From Undibacterium sp. YM2 (lineage in GTDB: Bacteria > Pseudomonadota > Gammaproteobacteria > Burkholderiales > Burkholderiaceae_D): DNA of 64,000 nt. The DNA is taken from NCBI RefSeq assembly GCF_009937975.1, contig NZ_AP018441.1, positions 3,906,001 to 3,970,000 of the forward strand, read 5' to 3'. Positions 53,655 to 64,000 of this stretch are shown here, one piece after another. How positions within the stretch are numbered: position 1 is the stretch's first letter; every line of letters starts with the position of its first letter. Under the pieces are notes generated by a model. It was not told the origin of the DNA, searched no databases, and saw only the letters and a list, made by a program, of their open reading frames with translations. A program made the translations under genes and the position numbers.

Positions 53655-55004
53655 TTAAAACAAATCTTGGTGATTAATCTTGGCAAAGACTTCAAAGTAA
53701 TCAGGGAAGGTCTTGGCCACGCATTTTGGATCATTGATGCGCATAGTAGCACCTCTGCGGGCCCGGCCATCGAGGCTGGCCAAAGAGAAGCACATGGCCA
53801 TGCGGTGATCGTCATAGGTATCGATAGTCGCTGACAGGATATGTTCAGGCGGCGTCACCGTCATATAGTCTGCGCCCTCTTCCACTATTGCCCCAAGCTT
53901 GCGCAATTCTGTTGCCATGGCAGACAGGCGATCGGTTTCTTTAACGCGCCAGCTGGCAATATTGCGCAGGGTCGTGGTGCCATTGGCATATAGCGCGGCT
54001 ACCGCAATCGTCATGGCAGCATCGGGGATATGGTTAAAATCCATATCTATGGCCTGCAAGACACCATTCGAAGTGGCTTCTATCCAATTATCACCACGGG
54101 TAATGGTTGCGCCCATTTTTTCGAGTGCTTCGGCAAAACGTACATCGCCCTGTATGCTGGACTTGCCTACGCCTTCTACCCGGATAGGGCCGCCAGCGAT
54201 GGCACCCGCTGCCAGGAAGTAAGATGCTGAAGAAGCATCCCCTTCTACGTGGATGACGCCGGGCGACACATAATGCTGGCCTTTTGTGACAGTGAATGCC
54301 TGCCAGCCATCACGCTCTACCGTCACGCCAAATTTTTGCATAAGGTTCAGGGTGATTTCTATATAAGGCTTGGAAATCAGTTCGCCCACCACTTCTATCG
54401 TCACATCGTGCTCACGCGCCATCAAAGGTGCAGCCATCAGCAAGGCCGTCAGAAACTGGCTTGAGACATTACCCTTCACTTGCAAACGCTGGGCGTGAAC
54501 ATGGCCACGGCGTATATGCAAAGGCGGGTAACCTGGATTGCCGGTATATTCTATCTGCGCACCGGCTTCATTCAGTGCATCAACCAGGTCACCGATAGGG
54601 CGTTCATGCATGCGGTGCACGCCGTGGATGGTGTAGTCACCACCCAGCACGGCCAAGGCACCGACCAGCGGGCGTATCGCAGTACCGGCATTGCCCATGA
54701 ACAGATCAGCCTGGTGTTTGGGGAAATGGCCTTTGACACCTTCTACCGTGTAATTCTGGCTATCGCCATCCTGCTCCCAGTGCACGCCCAACTGCGTCAA
54801 GGCGTTCAGCATGACCAGGGTATCGTCGGATGCCAGCAAATCCATGATCTGGGTCTTGCCTTCTGCCAGCGCCGCCAGCAAAAGGGTACGGTTGGAAATG
54901 CTTTTGGAGCCCGGCAATTTGACTGTGCCCTGCACCTGCATGACTGGTTGCAGATCGAGGTAATGCGGATAATGTTTGCTTGCTTGTGTCATGGTCGTTT
55001 TCAA
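53655..55004 (-). CDS. aroA: 3-phosphoshikimate 1-carboxyvinyltransferase (EPSP synthase)
   Basis: The 449-residue protein shows the class I EPSP synthase motifs [40 protein letters not shown] and [20 protein letters not shown]. It makes EPSP from shikimate 3-phosphate and phosphoenolpyruvate in the chorismate pathway. [11 protein letters not shown] offers two close starts. It lies in the serC-pheA-tyrA-aroA-cmk series. Confidence 0.95.
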   Translation of the reverse strand: MKTTMTQASKHYPHYLDLQPVMQVQGTVKLPGSKSISNRTLLLAALAEGKTQIMDLLASDDTLVMLNALTQLGVHWEQDGDSQNYTVEGVKGHFPKHQADLFMGNAGTAIRPLVGALAVLGGDYTIHGVHRMHERPIGDLVDALNEAGAQIEYTGNPGYPPLHIRRGHVHAQRLQVKGNVSSQFLTALLMAAPLMAREHDVTIEVVGELISKPYIEITLNLMQKFGVTVERDGWQAFTVTKGQHYVSPGVIHVEGDASSASYFLAAGAIAGGPIRVEGVGKSSIQGDVRFAEALEKMGATITRGDNWIEATSNGVLQAIDMDFNHIPDAAMTIAVAALYANGTTTLRNIASWRVKETDRLSAMATELRKLGAIVEEGADYMTVTPPEHILSATIDTYDDHRMAMCFSLASLDGRARRGATMRINDPKCVAKTFPDYFEVFAKINHQDLF

Positions 55005-55041
55005 TTCTGAGTTTGTCGATGTGGAGCAGAGCTAATCTCTA

Positions 55042-55950
55042 TCAATCCCCACCTTCACGCTGCTGCTTCTCGGCTGCCTCAATCGCGCTGATCCAGTTAT
55101 GGCGCGCGCGCTGGGCATTGGCGTAAATACCTTCTATGCCTTCACTGTCTGCATCTACCAGATGCTGGCGCAGGATGGACAGGCGGGCGGTGTAGGAATC
55201 CAGTTCCTGCAGCATCGCAGCACGGTTCGCCAGGCTGATGTCGCGCCACATTTCTGGTGATGAACCGGCAATGCGAGTAAAGTCGCGAAAACCGCTGGCA
55301 GCATACTGGAACAAGGTATCTGCATGCGGCTTGCGGGCGATATCATCGACCAGGGCATAAGCCAGCAAATGCGGCAAATGGCTGACTGCGGCAAATACGC
55401 CGTCATGTGCAGCAGGTTCCAGATGATGGATGATGGCACCGCATTGCTGCCAGGCCCATGCCACTCTGGCCACGTCAGCATCGCTATTGTCTGGCAGGCG
55501 GGTGATGACGGCTTTTTTGCCTACATACAAATCCACCAGTGCTGCCTCAGGCCCATTCAGTTCACGCCCAGCTATCGGATGCGCTGGCACAAATTGCGCG
55601 ATCTTTTCGCCCAGACTGGCGCGAGCAGCGGCAACCACATCGGCCTTGGTACTCCCAGCATCCGTGACTATCGTCCCCGGCTGCAAATGAGGATAAATCG
55701 CCTTCAATATCGCGCCGGTTTGTGCCACTGGCGCTGCAATCAGCACCAGATCACAGTTGTGCAATGCCTGTTCGGCATTCAGGGCTATTTCATCAATGAT
55801 GCCGAGTTGCTGCGCTTTTTCCAGCGAAGCCTGGCTGCGCCCTACCCCGACTATCTGTTCGACTGCCCCTGCTTTTTTCAAAGCCAGGGCAAACGAACCA
55901 CCAATCAAACCTACGCCAAAAATTGCTATGCGTTGAAAAGCTTTTTGCAT
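55042..55950 (-). CDS. tyrA: prephenate dehydrogenase
   Basis: The start MQKAFQRIAIFGVGLIGGSF is chosen because the NAD-binding fold begins there and the gap to the pheA stop is then seven bases. A longer frame would run into pheA. The 302-residue protein has the prephenate dehydrogenase motifs VTDAGSTKADVVAAA, HPIAGRELNGP and ASGFRDFTRIAGSSPEMW. It oxidatively decarboxylates prephenate to 4-hydroxyphenylpyruvate for tyrosine. The gene directly follows pheA, with no hisC-type aminotransferase between them. Confidence 0.94.
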   Translation of the reverse strand: MQKAFQRIAIFGVGLIGGSFALALKKAGAVEQIVGVGRSQASLEKAQQLGIIDEIALNAEQALHNCDLVLIAAPVAQTGAILKAIYPHLQPGTIVTDAGSTKADVVAAARASLGEKIAQFVPAHPIAGRELNGPEAALVDLYVGKKAVITRLPDNSDADVARVAWAWQQCGAIIHHLEPAAHDGVFAAVSHLPHLLAYALVDDIARKPHADTLFQYAASGFRDFTRIAGSSPEMWRDISLANRAAMLQELDSYTARLSILRQHLVDADSEGIEGIYANAQRARHNWISAIEAAEKQQREGGD

Positions 55951-55957
55951 CAGGCAC

Positions 55958-57031
55958 TCACACTGTACAAGGGTAAGAACCCAGCACCTTGAAGAAGGCT
56001 GCCTTGTCATTCAACTCGGCCATGGCGGCTGCCACCTTGGCGTCCATGACATGGCCTTCTACATCGACATAGAAATAATATTCCCAATTGCCGGTGCGTG
56101 CAGGACGTGACTCAAAGCGCGTCATCGAGACGCCATGTTTTTCCAGAGGGGCCAGCAAATTATAAACAGCACCTGCCTTGTTCGGCGTCGCCAGCACGAT
56201 GGAAGTCTGGTCCTTGCCACTAGGCGTAGTATGCAGGCGACCAATGACGGCAAAACGGGTACGGTTATGCGGGTCATCCTGGATGTGGGCAGAGACGATG
56301 CCCAGGTTGTACTGGTGACCGGCAATTTCACTGGCAATCGCCGCCACGGTATAGTCACCACTGGCCATGCGTGCTGCCTCTGCATTCGATGCCACGGCAT
56401 GTCTTTCCACATGCGGGAAATGCTGGTTCAGCCAGGCCTGGCATTGTGCCAAAGCTTGCGAATGGGCACAGATGCGGCTGACGCCTTCCATATTGCCAGA
56501 CTTGCTCATCAGGCTATGTTGTACAGGTATCGCCAGCTCGCCACTGATGGCCAGGCTGGTTTGCAAGAGCAAATCCAGGGTACGGTTGATCGCGCCTTCG
56601 GATGAATTCTCGATAGGCACGACACCAAAGTCCGCCGTGCCTGCTTCGGTCGCACGAAAAACTTCATCAATAGATACGCAAGGCAGGGGCTGGATGGCAT
56701 GACCAAACTGCTTATAGACAGCCTGCTCACTGAAGGTGCCGACAGGACCAAGGAAAGCCACGACCACGCGGCGCTCCAGCGCACGGCAGGCTGACATGAT
56801 TTCGCGGAAGATCAGTTGTATGTCGTCACTCAGCAAGGGGCCTGGATTGCGCTCCGCCACGCCGCGCAAGACTTGCGCTTCACGCTCAGGACGAAACACT
56901 GGCGCATTGGTTTCTGCCTTGACATGACCAACTTCTTCCGCCACGCGGGCGCGCTGGTTCAGCAAATCCAGGATTTGTGCATCAATGGCATCAATCTTGA
57001 TGCGCAGGGGGAGTAATTTATTGTCGCTCAT
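55958..57031 (-). CDS. pheA: bifunctional chorismate mutase / prephenate dehydratase
   Basis: Residues about 1-90 are an AroQ-type chorismate mutase (LRIKIDAIDAQILDLLNQRA, VFRPEREAQVLRGVAE). About 90-270 are prephenate dehydratase (VAFLGPVGTFSEQAVYKQFG, VVPIENSSEGAINRTLDLLL, NRTRFAVIGR). The last 85 residues are an ACT domain (LATPNKAGAVYNLLAPLEKH, FESRP) for phenylalanine feedback. Length and order match PheA of Burkholderiales. It forms one unit with tyrA downstream, and a 232-base gap separates it from serC. Confidence 0.95.
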   Translation of the reverse strand: MSDNKLLPLRIKIDAIDAQILDLLNQRARVAEEVGHVKAETNAPVFRPEREAQVLRGVAERNPGPLLSDDIQLIFREIMSACRALERRVVVAFLGPVGTFSEQAVYKQFGHAIQPLPCVSIDEVFRATEAGTADFGVVPIENSSEGAINRTLDLLLQTSLAISGELAIPVQHSLMSKSGNMEGVSRICAHSQALAQCQAWLNQHFPHVERHAVASNAEAARMASGDYTVAAIASEIAGHQYNLGIVSAHIQDDPHNRTRFAVIGRLHTTPSGKDQTSIVLATPNKAGAVYNLLAPLEKHGVSMTRFESRPARTGNWEYYFYVDVEGHVMDAKVAAAMAELNDKAAFFKVLGSYPCTV

Positions 57032-57263
57032 AATGACCTAAAAACCGTGTTTGATAGGGTGTGGGCAGGCAGCAATACTGTAGCGCATGACTGCAATGCC
57101 GGATATGCTTTTTTCGCCAGGCTTTTGACCTGGTTCATCAGCGCCACGGTTTCCAGGTGATGGTGAGTACCATGCTCAGAAAGGGCTGATGATGAAAATA
57201 ATGTTAGCGGCGTCTATCTATAGTGTAATTAAAACAGACGCCAAATATTTTTAAGCCCAGGGC

Positions 57264-58367
57264 TTATGAATTTCTTTTGGCGAAATCCTGCATAAAACTG
57301 ACCAAGGCCTGCACGCCTTCTATAGGCATGGCGTTATAAATCGAGGCACGCATGCCGCCTACTGATTTATGGCCTTTCAATTGCAACAGGCCATTCGCCT
57401 TGGCTTCTGCCAGGAATGCCGCATTCAGGCTTTCATCTTTCAGGTAAAAAGGCACATTCATACGCGAACGGCTGCCCTTCTCTACCCGGTTTTCGTAAAA
57501 GCCTGTGGAATCGAGGTAGTCATACAGCAGGCTGGATTTGGCAATATTCCTTTGCTCCATCGCTGCCACACCACCCTGTTGCTTGAGCCACTGGAACACC
57601 AGGCCCGCAATATAAATCGCATAGGTTGGCGGGGTGTTGTACATGGAATCATTGTCGGCGACGATTTTCCAGTCAAAGGCAGATGGGCAGATGGGCAAGG
57701 CATGGCCGAGCAAATCTTCACGCACGATGACGATGGTCAAACCCGCCGGACCTATATTCTTTTGCGCACCGCCAAAGATGACGCCGTATTTGGAGACATC
57801 AATCACGCGCGACAGAATGTGCGAAGACATGTCGGCAACGATGGGCGCGTCTCCAGTTTCTGCCGCCACATCTGGGGCAAACTGATACTCAACACCATCG
57901 ATGGTTTCATTAGTACACAGGTGCACATAAGCGGCATCTGGCGTCAATTTCCAGCTATCGCGTGGCGGCACAGTGGTGTAGCCGCTGGCTTCACCAGACG
58001 CTGCGATATTGACGTTACCGTATTTTTTTGCTTCCTTGATGGACTTGCCAGTCCAGGAACCGGTATGCACAAAATCTGCCGTCGCAGGCTGTGGCTTGCG
58101 TCCCATGAGGTTCATGGGGACGATGGCGTTTTCGCCCAGGCCGCCGCCTTGCAGGAACAGGATTTTATAATTGTCCGGCACCGCCAGCAGCTCGCGCAAA
58201 TCGCTTTGCGCAGCAGCGAGGATGGACATGAACTCTGGCCCACGGTGACTCATTTCCATGACCGACATGCCACTGCCATGCCAGTCCAGCATTTCGGCAG
58301 CGGCTTGCTGCAATACCTCTTTCGGCAATACTGCCGGGCCTGCAGAGAAATTGTAGATCGTCGTCAT
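57264..58367 (-). CDS. serC: phosphoserine aminotransferase
   Basis: The 367-residue PLP enzyme opens [20 protein letters not shown]. It has the lysine motif [20 protein letters not shown] and the C-terminal [17 protein letters not shown]. It acts in serine and pyridoxal phosphate synthesis. It begins six bases after the gyrA stop, so gyrA-serC are cotranscribed. Confidence 0.95.
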   Translation of the reverse strand: MTTIYNFSAGPAVLPKEVLQQAAAEMLDWHGSGMSVMEMSHRGPEFMSILAAAQSDLRELLAVPDNYKILFLQGGGLGENAIVPMNLMGRKPQPATADFVHTGSWTGKSIKEAKKYGNVNIAASGEASGYTTVPPRDSWKLTPDAAYVHLCTNETIDGVEYQFAPDVAAETGDAPIVADMSSHILSRVIDVSKYGVIFGGAQKNIGPAGLTIVIVREDLLGHALPICPSAFDWKIVADNDSMYNTPPTYAIYIAGLVFQWLKQQGGVAAMEQRNIAKSSLLYDYLDSTGFYENRVEKGSRSRMNVPFYLKDESLNAAFLAEAKANGLLQLKGHKSVGGMRASIYNAMPIEGVQALVSFMQDFAKRNS

Positions 58368-58373
58368 GATGGT

Positions 58374-61025
58374 TTACTCCGCTGCGTCGGCTTCTGGTGC
58401 GCTGCCTTCCGCTTCGCCAGCACCGTTATCGCCTGTATCTACATCTGCATCTGTTTCGACAATACGTTGCAAACCGGACAGCTTGGTGCCATCTTCCACC
58501 GCAATCAGGGTCACACCCTGGGTCGCACGGCCCATTTCACGGATCTCGGAAACGCGAGTACGGATCAGAATGCCACCAGTAGTGATCAACATGATTTCAT
58601 CCGTTGTTTCTACCAGCGTAGCTGCTACAACCTTGCCATTACGCTCGGATGTCTGGATCGCGATCATGCCTTTGGTACCACGGCCATGACGGGTGTATTC
58701 AGTGATAGGAGTACGTTTGCCGAAGCCGTTTTCAGTCGCAGTCAACACAGATTGCTGCTCATTTTCAGCCACCAGCAATGCAATAACCTGCTGGCCTTCA
58801 TCCAGGTTCATGCCGCGTACGCCACGGGCAGTACGGCCCATAGGACGTACATCGTTTTCATCAAAGCGTACTGCCTTGCCGGAATCAGAGAACAGCATGA
58901 CATCATGCTTGCCATCGGTCAGTGCCGCGCCGATGAGGAAATCGCCCTCGTCCAGATCAACCGCAATAATGCCGGCTTTACGTGGATTGCTGAAGTCAGT
59001 CAAAGGTGTTTTCTTGACCGTGCCCAGGCTGGTGGACATGAAGACATAGTGGTCTTCAGGGAAAGTACGGTTATCGCCAGACAAAGGCAGGATGACGGTG
59101 ATTTTTTCACCGTCCTGCAATGGGAACATGTTGACGATAGGCTTGCCGCGTGAAGTGCGCGAGCCTTGTGGCACTTCCCATACTTTCAGCCAGTACATGC
59201 GGCCACGGTTGCTGAAGCACAGGATGTAATCATGGGTATTAGCCACGAAGAGTTGCTCGATCCAGTCATCATCCTTGGTCGCTGTCGCCTGCTTGCCACG
59301 GCCACCGCGTTTTTGCGCGCGGTATTCAGACAGGGGCTGCGACTTCATATAACCAGTGTGCGACAGGGTCACGACCATGTCTTGCGGCGTGATCAGGTCT
59401 TCTGTGCCCAGGTCTGTGGCGTTATGGGTGATTTCTGAGCGGCGTACATCTTTATTGCCTTCGCCGTATTCATTGCGGGCCAGGGTCAGTTCATCAGTGA
59501 TGATGACGGTGACACGCTCTGGCTTGGACAAGATGTCCAGCAAATCGGCGATCTCGGCCATGACGTCTTTGTATTCATTGACGATCTTGTCTTGTTCCAG
59601 GCCAGTCAGGCGTTGCAAACGCATTTGCAGGATTTCCTGCGCCTGGTCGTCAGACAATTTATACAGGCCATCTGGCTGTATGCCGTAATGCTTGGGCAAA
59701 TTCTCAGGGCGGAAAGAATCAATACCACCAGAATTGTCAGCCGCAGTACGCACCAGCATCTCACGCACCATGGAGCTATCCCAGGCGCGTGTCATCAATT
59801 CCTGTTTCGCGATCGGTGGCGTAGGCGCAGCGCGGATGATGGCGATAAAGTCATCGATATTTGCCAGCGCAACAGCCAGGCCTTCCAGCACATGACCACG
59901 TTCACGTGCCTTGCGCAGTTCAAACAGGGTACGGCGCGTTACTACTTCACGGCGGTGCGACAGGAAGCAGGACAGCATTTCCTTCAAGTTCAGCAATTTA
60001 GGCTGACCATTCACCAGCGCCACCATGTTCATGCCGAAGGTGTCTTGCAACTGCGTCTGCTTGTACAGATTATTCAGTACTACGTCAGGTACTTCGCCGC
60101 GCTTGAGTTCGATGACCACGCGCATACCCGATTTATCGGATTCATCGCGGATATCAGAAATACCATCGAGCTTTTTGTCACGTACCAGTTCAGCGATACG
60201 TTCCAGCAGGGATTTTTTATTGACCTGGTAAGGCAGCTCATCAACGATCAGCGCCGTACGGCTGTCTTTGCCAAACTCTTCAAAGTGGGTCTTGGCGCGC
60301 ATGACCACACGGCCACGGCCAGTGCGGTAACCATCGCGCACACCAGACACGCCATAGATAATGCCGCCGGTAGGGAAGTCAGGTGCAGGGATGATCTCGA
60401 TCAGTTCATCGATCGTGCAATCGCTATTGCGCAAGACATGCAGGGCACCATTGATGATCTCGGTAATATTATGCGGCGGGATATTCGTCGCCATACCCAC
60501 CGCAATACCGGATGCGCCATTGATCAGCAGATTCGGAATACGGGTAGGCAGAACCGAAGGTTCCTTCTCTTTGCCGTCATAGTTGGGAACGAAATCGACA
60601 GTTTCTTTTTCGATATCTGCCAGGATTTCATTGGCGATCTTGTCCAGCCGGCACTCGGTATAACGCATCGCCGCAGCATTGTCGCCGTCGATGGAGCCGA
60701 AGTTACCCTGTCCATCGACCAGGGTATAACGCAGGGAAAAGTCCTGCGCCATACGCACCAGCGTGTCGTAAATGGAGGCATCGCCATGGGGATGGTACTT
60801 ACCCATGACTTCACCCACCACACGCGCACATTTGACGAAGGGGCGGTTATAGACATTGTTCATTTCGTGCATCGCGAACAATACGCGACGATGCACAGGC
60901 TTTAAGCCATCACGCACATCCGGCAAAGCGCGACCTACGATAACGCTCATCGCGTAATCGAGATAGCTTTTGCGCATTTCTTCTTCAAGGGAAATCGGGA
61001 GTGTTTCTTTTGCGAATTGATCCAT
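58374..61025 (-). CDS. gyrA: DNA gyrase subunit A
   Basis: The start [20 protein letters not shown] matches the normal family N-terminus and gives exact E. coli numbering, so the upstream 21 codons are excluded. Catalytic Y122 is present (AAAMRYTE). In the quinolone region, [10 protein letters not shown] has Ala at position 83 (Ser in E. coli) and Asp at 87. The C-terminal half has the beta-pinwheel repeats with a GyrA box (QKRGGRGK), and the protein ends in an acidic tail. The 883-residue subunit cuts and rejoins DNA in the GyrA2B2 complex. Confidence 0.96.
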   Translation of the reverse strand: MDQFAKETLPISLEEEMRKSYLDYAMSVIVGRALPDVRDGLKPVHRRVLFAMHEMNNVYNRPFVKCARVVGEVMGKYHPHGDASIYDTLVRMAQDFSLRYTLVDGQGNFGSIDGDNAAAMRYTECRLDKIANEILADIEKETVDFVPNYDGKEKEPSVLPTRIPNLLINGASGIAVGMATNIPPHNITEIINGALHVLRNSDCTIDELIEIIPAPDFPTGGIIYGVSGVRDGYRTGRGRVVMRAKTHFEEFGKDSRTALIVDELPYQVNKKSLLERIAELVRDKKLDGISDIRDESDKSGMRVVIELKRGEVPDVVLNNLYKQTQLQDTFGMNMVALVNGQPKLLNLKEMLSCFLSHRREVVTRRTLFELRKARERGHVLEGLAVALANIDDFIAIIRAAPTPPIAKQELMTRAWDSSMVREMLVRTAADNSGGIDSFRPENLPKHYGIQPDGLYKLSDDQAQEILQMRLQRLTGLEQDKIVNEYKDVMAEIADLLDILSKPERVTVIITDELTLARNEYGEGNKDVRRSEITHNATDLGTEDLITPQDMVVTLSHTGYMKSQPLSEYRAQKRGGRGKQATATKDDDWIEQLFVANTHDYILCFSNRGRMYWLKVWEVPQGSRTSRGKPIVNMFPLQDGEKITVILPLSGDNRTFPEDHYVFMSTSLGTVKKTPLTDFSNPRKAGIIAVDLDEGDFLIGAALTDGKHDVMLFSDSGKAVRFDENDVRPMGRTARGVRGMNLDEGQQVIALLVAENEQQSVLTATENGFGKRTPITEYTRHGRGTKGMIAIQTSERNGKVVAATLVETTDEIMLITTGGILIRTRVSEIREMGRATQGVTLIAVEDGTKLSGLQRIVETDADVDTGDNGAGEAEGSAPEADAAE

Positions 61026-61322
61026 TGGCGGCCGGCGAATTAGAGCTTGGTTAATTAATAACGTCTTTACTATCGTCTCTAATGACATCTTATCAAGACC
61101 ATTAAAGACTGACGTTTAACTCTTGATTCTAACATGCCTCCCACGCCGAATTCCATTTATAGCAATTAAGTCAGGCAAACACTGGTAATAGGCCGCAAAA
61201 TAGCCAGGCAGGGGCATGCAACACTGTCATTCAAATGACAGCCATCGCGCAAATTTATATGATTTAATCAAAAGCATAATAAGAACACCTGACAAATAAT
61301 TAATACATCCACGGAGACAACC

Positions 61323-61910
61323 ATGTTAAAAAATTTGACAGCACTTTTTGTGCTCGCAGCATTCGCCCTGCCCGTCTCAACAGCCCTGGCCCAAACCACG
61401 GCTGCACCAGCATCAGCGGCACAAGCTGGCGAAGCCCCCGCATCTGCCACGGCCGCCACCCCTTCAGCCCCGGCAGTTCCCCCTCCGGCTCCAGCCCCGG
61501 CTGCGGCACCCAAACGCTGCGACTTTGCCCTCACCCTGCAAAGCGACGAAATTTTTGAGCACAAAAAATCCGTACAATTATCTGTACTGAATGACAAGGG
61601 TAAAGAGCGCATAGACAATGAAGTCATGGCCAAGCTGGCCAGCTGCGCCAAAGTTGATCTCATCGTCATCAGTGGCCACACCGACCTGTCAGGCAGCCAT
61701 GCACAAGCTCAGAAATTATCTGAAAAGAATGCCGATGCCGTGGTCGCTTACTTAACTAGCAAGGGCCTGAATGCCCCTATGGACACCATGGGCATGGGTA
61801 AAACCCAACAAATCAAGGCTTGCGATGACAAGTTACCCAAGGCAAAACTGGCAGAATGCCTTGCACCAAACAGGCGCATCGTCGTCGAAGGACGCGGCCT
61901 CGCCAAATAA
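61323..61910 (+). CDS. OmpA-family (peptidoglycan-binding domain) exported protein 1
   Basis: A signal peptide (NLTALFVLAAFALPVSTALA) is followed by a Pro/Ala-rich linker and an OmpA C-terminal domain (VDLIVISGHTDLSGSHAQAQ, LSEKNADAVVAYLTSKG, PNRRIVVEGRG) with the Asp and Arg that bind diaminopimelate. The 195-residue protein lacks a beta-barrel and has two extra cysteines near KACDDKLPKAKLAEC. It is divergent from gyrA and sits beside a second OmpA-type gene. Confidence 0.88.
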   Translation: MLKNLTALFVLAAFALPVSTALAQTTAAPASAAQAGEAPASATAATPSAPAVPPPAPAPAAAPKRCDFALTLQSDEIFEHKKSVQLSVLNDKGKERIDNEVMAKLASCAKVDLIVISGHTDLSGSHAQAQKLSEKNADAVVAYLTSKGLNAPMDTMGMGKTQQIKACDDKLPKAKLAECLAPNRRIVVEGRGLAK

Positions 61911-62216
61911 TTTCAGTGTAAAAACCCGTCGTTTTTCTGGTTAAAAACAAAACATTTCTGCTCCGGAACTGGTATTAGCTTGCCAAAGCATACATTTCGT
62001 TGTCAAAATACGACATATTTAACTAACTGTAACTTTGTCGATTTAACAATTTTCGTCTTTATATTGATGATTATGGCAAAATAGAACGAATGTTGATTTA
62101 TGGCTGACATGATGTTTGACGAAATAGTAATGTCATCATCGCCGTGGTACTATCTGGTTTTATGCAGTAATTCGCGCAGTTCATCTGCGGTAATAATCTC
62201 ACCCGAGAGGAGAAAT
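61911..62216. promoter_or_regulatory. intergenic region between the two OmpA-family genes
   Basis: This 306-base AT-rich gap lacks a convincing gene. It must contain the promoter of the second ompA-type gene, probably in the AT-rich part around 62030-62090. The 39 in-frame codons upstream of the chosen start lack a ribosome site and are considered leader. Confidence 0.5.
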
Positions 62217-62873
62217 ATGAAAAATTTAGTCAAGCTCGTTATCGCAGCGTCCGCAGTAGCATCCTTTTCTGCTTCCGCACAGCAAGACATCATGGCTAAC
62301 AAGCCACACAGCGCCTATGTACAAGATGGTCGCGGTGTAATTGCACGTGACCCATTTGGTCTGTGCTGGCGCACTGGCTACTGGACTCCTGCTGACGCAG
62401 TTCCAGGTTGCGATGCACCTTTGGTACAACCAGCTCCACCAGCACCACCTAAAGTAGTTGCGCCGGAAGTTAAGCCTGAACCAGCAAAACCACCAGTTCC
62501 ACCTGCACCTACTTCTGAAAAAGTAACGTTCGCAGCTGACGCATTCTTTGACTTTGACAAAGCAGTTCTGAAACCAGAAGCTAAAGTCAAACTCGACGAC
62601 ATGGCATCCAAACTGAAATCCATCAACCTGGAAGTCGTTATCGCTGTTGGTCACACTGACTCTGTAGGCTCTGACGAATACAACCAAAAATTGTCTATCC
62701 GTCGCGCTGAAGCTGTCAAAGCTTACCTGGTAAGCAAAGGCATCGAAGCCAACCGTGTTTACACTGAAGGCAAAGGCAAAAAACAACCAGTAGCTGACAA
62801 CAAAACAGCTGATGGTCGCGCCAAAAACCGTCGCGTTGAAATCGAAGTTGTTGGTACACGCAACGTCAAGTAA
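62217..62873 (+). CDS. ompA: OmpA-family outer membrane protein 2
   Basis: GAGAGGAG eight bases before MKNLVKLVIAASAVASFSAS fixes the start. The mature protein has a short N-terminal segment with two Cys (LCWRTGYW, PGCDAPL), a Pro/Ala/Lys-rich linker and an OmpA peptidoglycan-binding domain (FFDFDKAVLKPEAKVKLDDM, VIAVGHTDSVGSDEYNQKLS, GRAKNRRVEIEV). It lacks a full eight-strand barrel. Many codons look optimised (GCT, GGT, CTG), suggesting high expression. A strong terminator follows. In Burkholderiales this gene regularly sits between gyrA and ubiG. Confidence 0.9.
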   Translation: MKNLVKLVIAASAVASFSASAQQDIMANKPHSAYVQDGRGVIARDPFGLCWRTGYWTPADAVPGCDAPLVQPAPPAPPKVVAPEVKPEPAKPPVPPAPTSEKVTFAADAFFDFDKAVLKPEAKVKLDDMASKLKSINLEVVIAVGHTDSVGSDEYNQKLSIRRAEAVKAYLVSKGIEANRVYTEGKGKKQPVADNKTADGRAKNRRVEIEVVGTRNVK

Positions 62874-62883
62874 TTCAGTACTT

Positions 62884-62924
62884 GAAGCCTGGCTTCTGAA
62901 AAACCCGCTTCGGCGGGTTTTTTT
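62884..62924 (+). terminator. terminator of the ompA-type gene
   Basis: The hairpin AAACCCGC-TTCG-GCGGGTTT, with a UUCG tetraloop, runs into TTTTTTT. A small stem GAAGCC-T-GGCTTC precedes it. It lies directly after the OmpA stop. Confidence 0.93.
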
Positions 62925-63080
62925 ATTTGTGGCTTATGCTATTCATTTTGGCTTAAGGCCCAAATCACTCCCAGAGTATTTCCATACTATGTTTATTTTC
63001 CGCCAATGCGGTACAGCCCTGAATCGCCTACAATAGCGGTTTCGCAGCTCATGCCCCGACCCGGCACTTCAAACCACATC

Positions 63081-63785
63081 ATGTCCACCTTGAACGCTGA
63101 TCCCGCAGAAATCCAGAAATTTAGTGAACTTGCCCATCGCTGGTGGGACCCCAGCTCAGAATTCAAACCCCTGCATGAAATTAACCCCCTGCGCCTGGAA
63201 TGGATCAACCAGCGTGTGCCGCTGGCAGGCAAACAAGTCATCGACGTAGGTTGCGGCGGCGGCATCCTGGCCGAATCCATGGCAAAAAAAGGGGCGACAG
63301 TTACCGGCATAGACCTGTCTGACAAGGCGCTCAAGGTCGCCGACCTGCATGGCCTCGAATCTGGCGTCAGTGTCCGCTATAAAAAAATCGCCGCCGAAGA
63401 CATGGCAGAAGCAGAGGCTGGCCAGTTTGATGTTGTCACCTGCATGGAAATGCTGGAACACGTACCCGACCCCGCATCCATCATCAAGGCCTGTGCAAAA
63501 ATGGTCAAACCAGGCGGACATGTGTTCTTCTCAACACTGAACCGCAATGCCAAAGCCTACCTGTTTGCCGTCATCGGCGCAGAATACCTGCTGCAAATGC
63601 TGCCCAAGGGCACGCATGATTACGCCAAGTTCATCACCCCGGCAGAATTGTCACAAGACATACGTAATGCAGGCCTGGAATTACATGCGATGAAGGGCTT
63701 GAGTTATAACCCCCTGACCCAAATCTACTCCCTGAATAGTGATACCAGCGTCAACTACATGGTTGCCTGTACACGTCCGCTGTGA
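63081..63785 (+). CDS. ubiG: ubiquinone biosynthesis O-methyltransferase
   Basis: The start [20 protein letters not shown] matches the family; the 25 codons before it run through the promoter region. The 234-residue class I methyltransferase has the SAM motif [19 protein letters not shown] and [20 protein letters not shown]. UbiG performs both O-methylations in ubiquinone synthesis. It is followed by gph, the usual ubiG-gph pair. Confidence 0.95.
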   Translation: MSTLNADPAEIQKFSELAHRWWDPSSEFKPLHEINPLRLEWINQRVPLAGKQVIDVGCGGGILAESMAKKGATVTGIDLSDKALKVADLHGLESGVSVRYKKIAAEDMAEAEAGQFDVVTCMEMLEHVPDPASIIKACAKMVKPGGHVFFSTLNRNAKAYLFAVIGAEYLLQMLPKGTHDYAKFITPAELSQDIRNAGLELHAMKGLSYNPLTQIYSLNSDTSVNYMVACTRPL

Positions 63786-63795
63786 AGCCAACAAA

Positions 63796-63820
63796 ACGCC
63801 TTCATCCATCATGAAGGCGT
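63796..63820. terminator. 10-bp perfect hairpin between ubiG and gph
   Basis: ACGCCTTCAT and ATGAAGGCGT enclose CCATC just after ubiG, and a T-rich stretch follows. It may partly terminate ubiG transcripts before gph or stabilise their 3' end. Confidence 0.55.
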
Positions 63821-63837
63821 GTTCTTGATTTTTTATT

Positions 63838-64000
63838 ATGCAAACTCCACAAGCAATTCTGTTTGACCTTGATGGCACCCTCGCAGACACCGCCCCCGAC
63901 CTCGCAGCCGCCGTCAATGTCATGCGGGAAAACAGGCAACTGGCACCCGTTCATTATCAAAGTTTGCGCCCACATGCATCCGCTGGCGCACGCGGTTTGC
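63838..64000 (+). CDS. gph: phosphoglycolate phosphatase, N-terminal part
   Basis: The frame runs off the window after 54 codons. The HAD motif I is clear (AILFDLDGTLADTAPDLAAA) with both catalytic aspartates. Position after ubiG and the sequence ADTAPDLAAAVN fit Gph, which hydrolyses 2-phosphoglycolate. Other HAD phosphatases are possible, but the synteny favours gph. Confidence 0.88.
   Translation, partial: MQTPQAILFDLDGTLADTAPDLAAAVNVMRENRQLAPVHYQSLRPHASAGARGL

Noticed and set aside
63006..63080. N-terminal extension of ubiG
   Set aside because: Family members begin near [14 protein letters not shown], and the upstream codons cover likely promoter sequence.

Overview
This window looks like chromosomal DNA of a betaproteobacterium of the order Burkholderiales, most likely family Oxalobacteraceae. 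An Undibacterium-like genome fits the moderate GC content and the gene order. The main evidence is the right-hand block ugd-rfaE1 / lapB-lapA / ihfB-rpsA-cmk-aroA-tyrA-pheA-serC-gyrA / ompA / ubiG-gph, which is a typical housekeeping arrangement of that group. The taxonomic call is inference from gene content and was not computed.

Left part (1-18.1 kb): accessory and metabolic genes. These include a LysR regulator, a DTW-domain tRNA-modifying enzyme and an orphan lipoprotein with a Thr/Gly linker. A long minus-strand run follows: TonB/TolA-like transducer, rhomboid protease, two small paralogous membrane proteins, Lgt-like membrane protein, Sel1-type lipoprotein and Tes/MJ0619-like radical SAM protein. 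The last three are tightly packed and suggest envelope-lipid or lipoprotein chemistry. Next come a proline racemase/4-hydroxyproline epimerase, a periplasmic binding protein and two regulators, then a 600-bp non-coding stretch holding a five-copy 18-bp tandem repeat and nested inverted repeats. An ECHDC3-type crotonase and the YlqF/RbgA ribosome-assembly GTPase close this part.

Middle part (18.6-34.3 kb): ten consecutive plus-strand genes. They encode an endonuclease/exonuclease/phosphatase-fold enzyme, several large Ser/Thr/Asn-rich proteins of no recognised function (one resembles the DUF6603 family, one has 1451 residues), and two tandem phage-tail-collar (microcystin-dependent protein type) proteins at the end. 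No gene for a tail tube, sheath, baseplate or secretion ATPase is present. This is the best candidate for an undescribed system in the window.

Right part (34.3-64 kb): an NTF2-like exported protein, a GNAT acetyltransferase/histone-deacetylase-family pair, the moxR-DUF58-tgpA-mltB cluster, a small HTH protein, cysM, a ComEA-like helix-hairpin-helix protein, a LysR/DODA-dioxygenase divergent pair, and then the housekeeping block for heptose/UDP-glucuronate, LPS control (LapA/LapB), IHF, S1, aromatic amino acids, serine, DNA gyrase, OmpA-type proteins and ubiquinone synthesis.

Three otherwise well-conserved genes (SRPBCC protein, YlqF, DUF58) each carry a one-base deletion, two of them in a run of four C (or G). 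This pattern suggests homopolymer errors in the underlying assembly at least as much as true gene decay.
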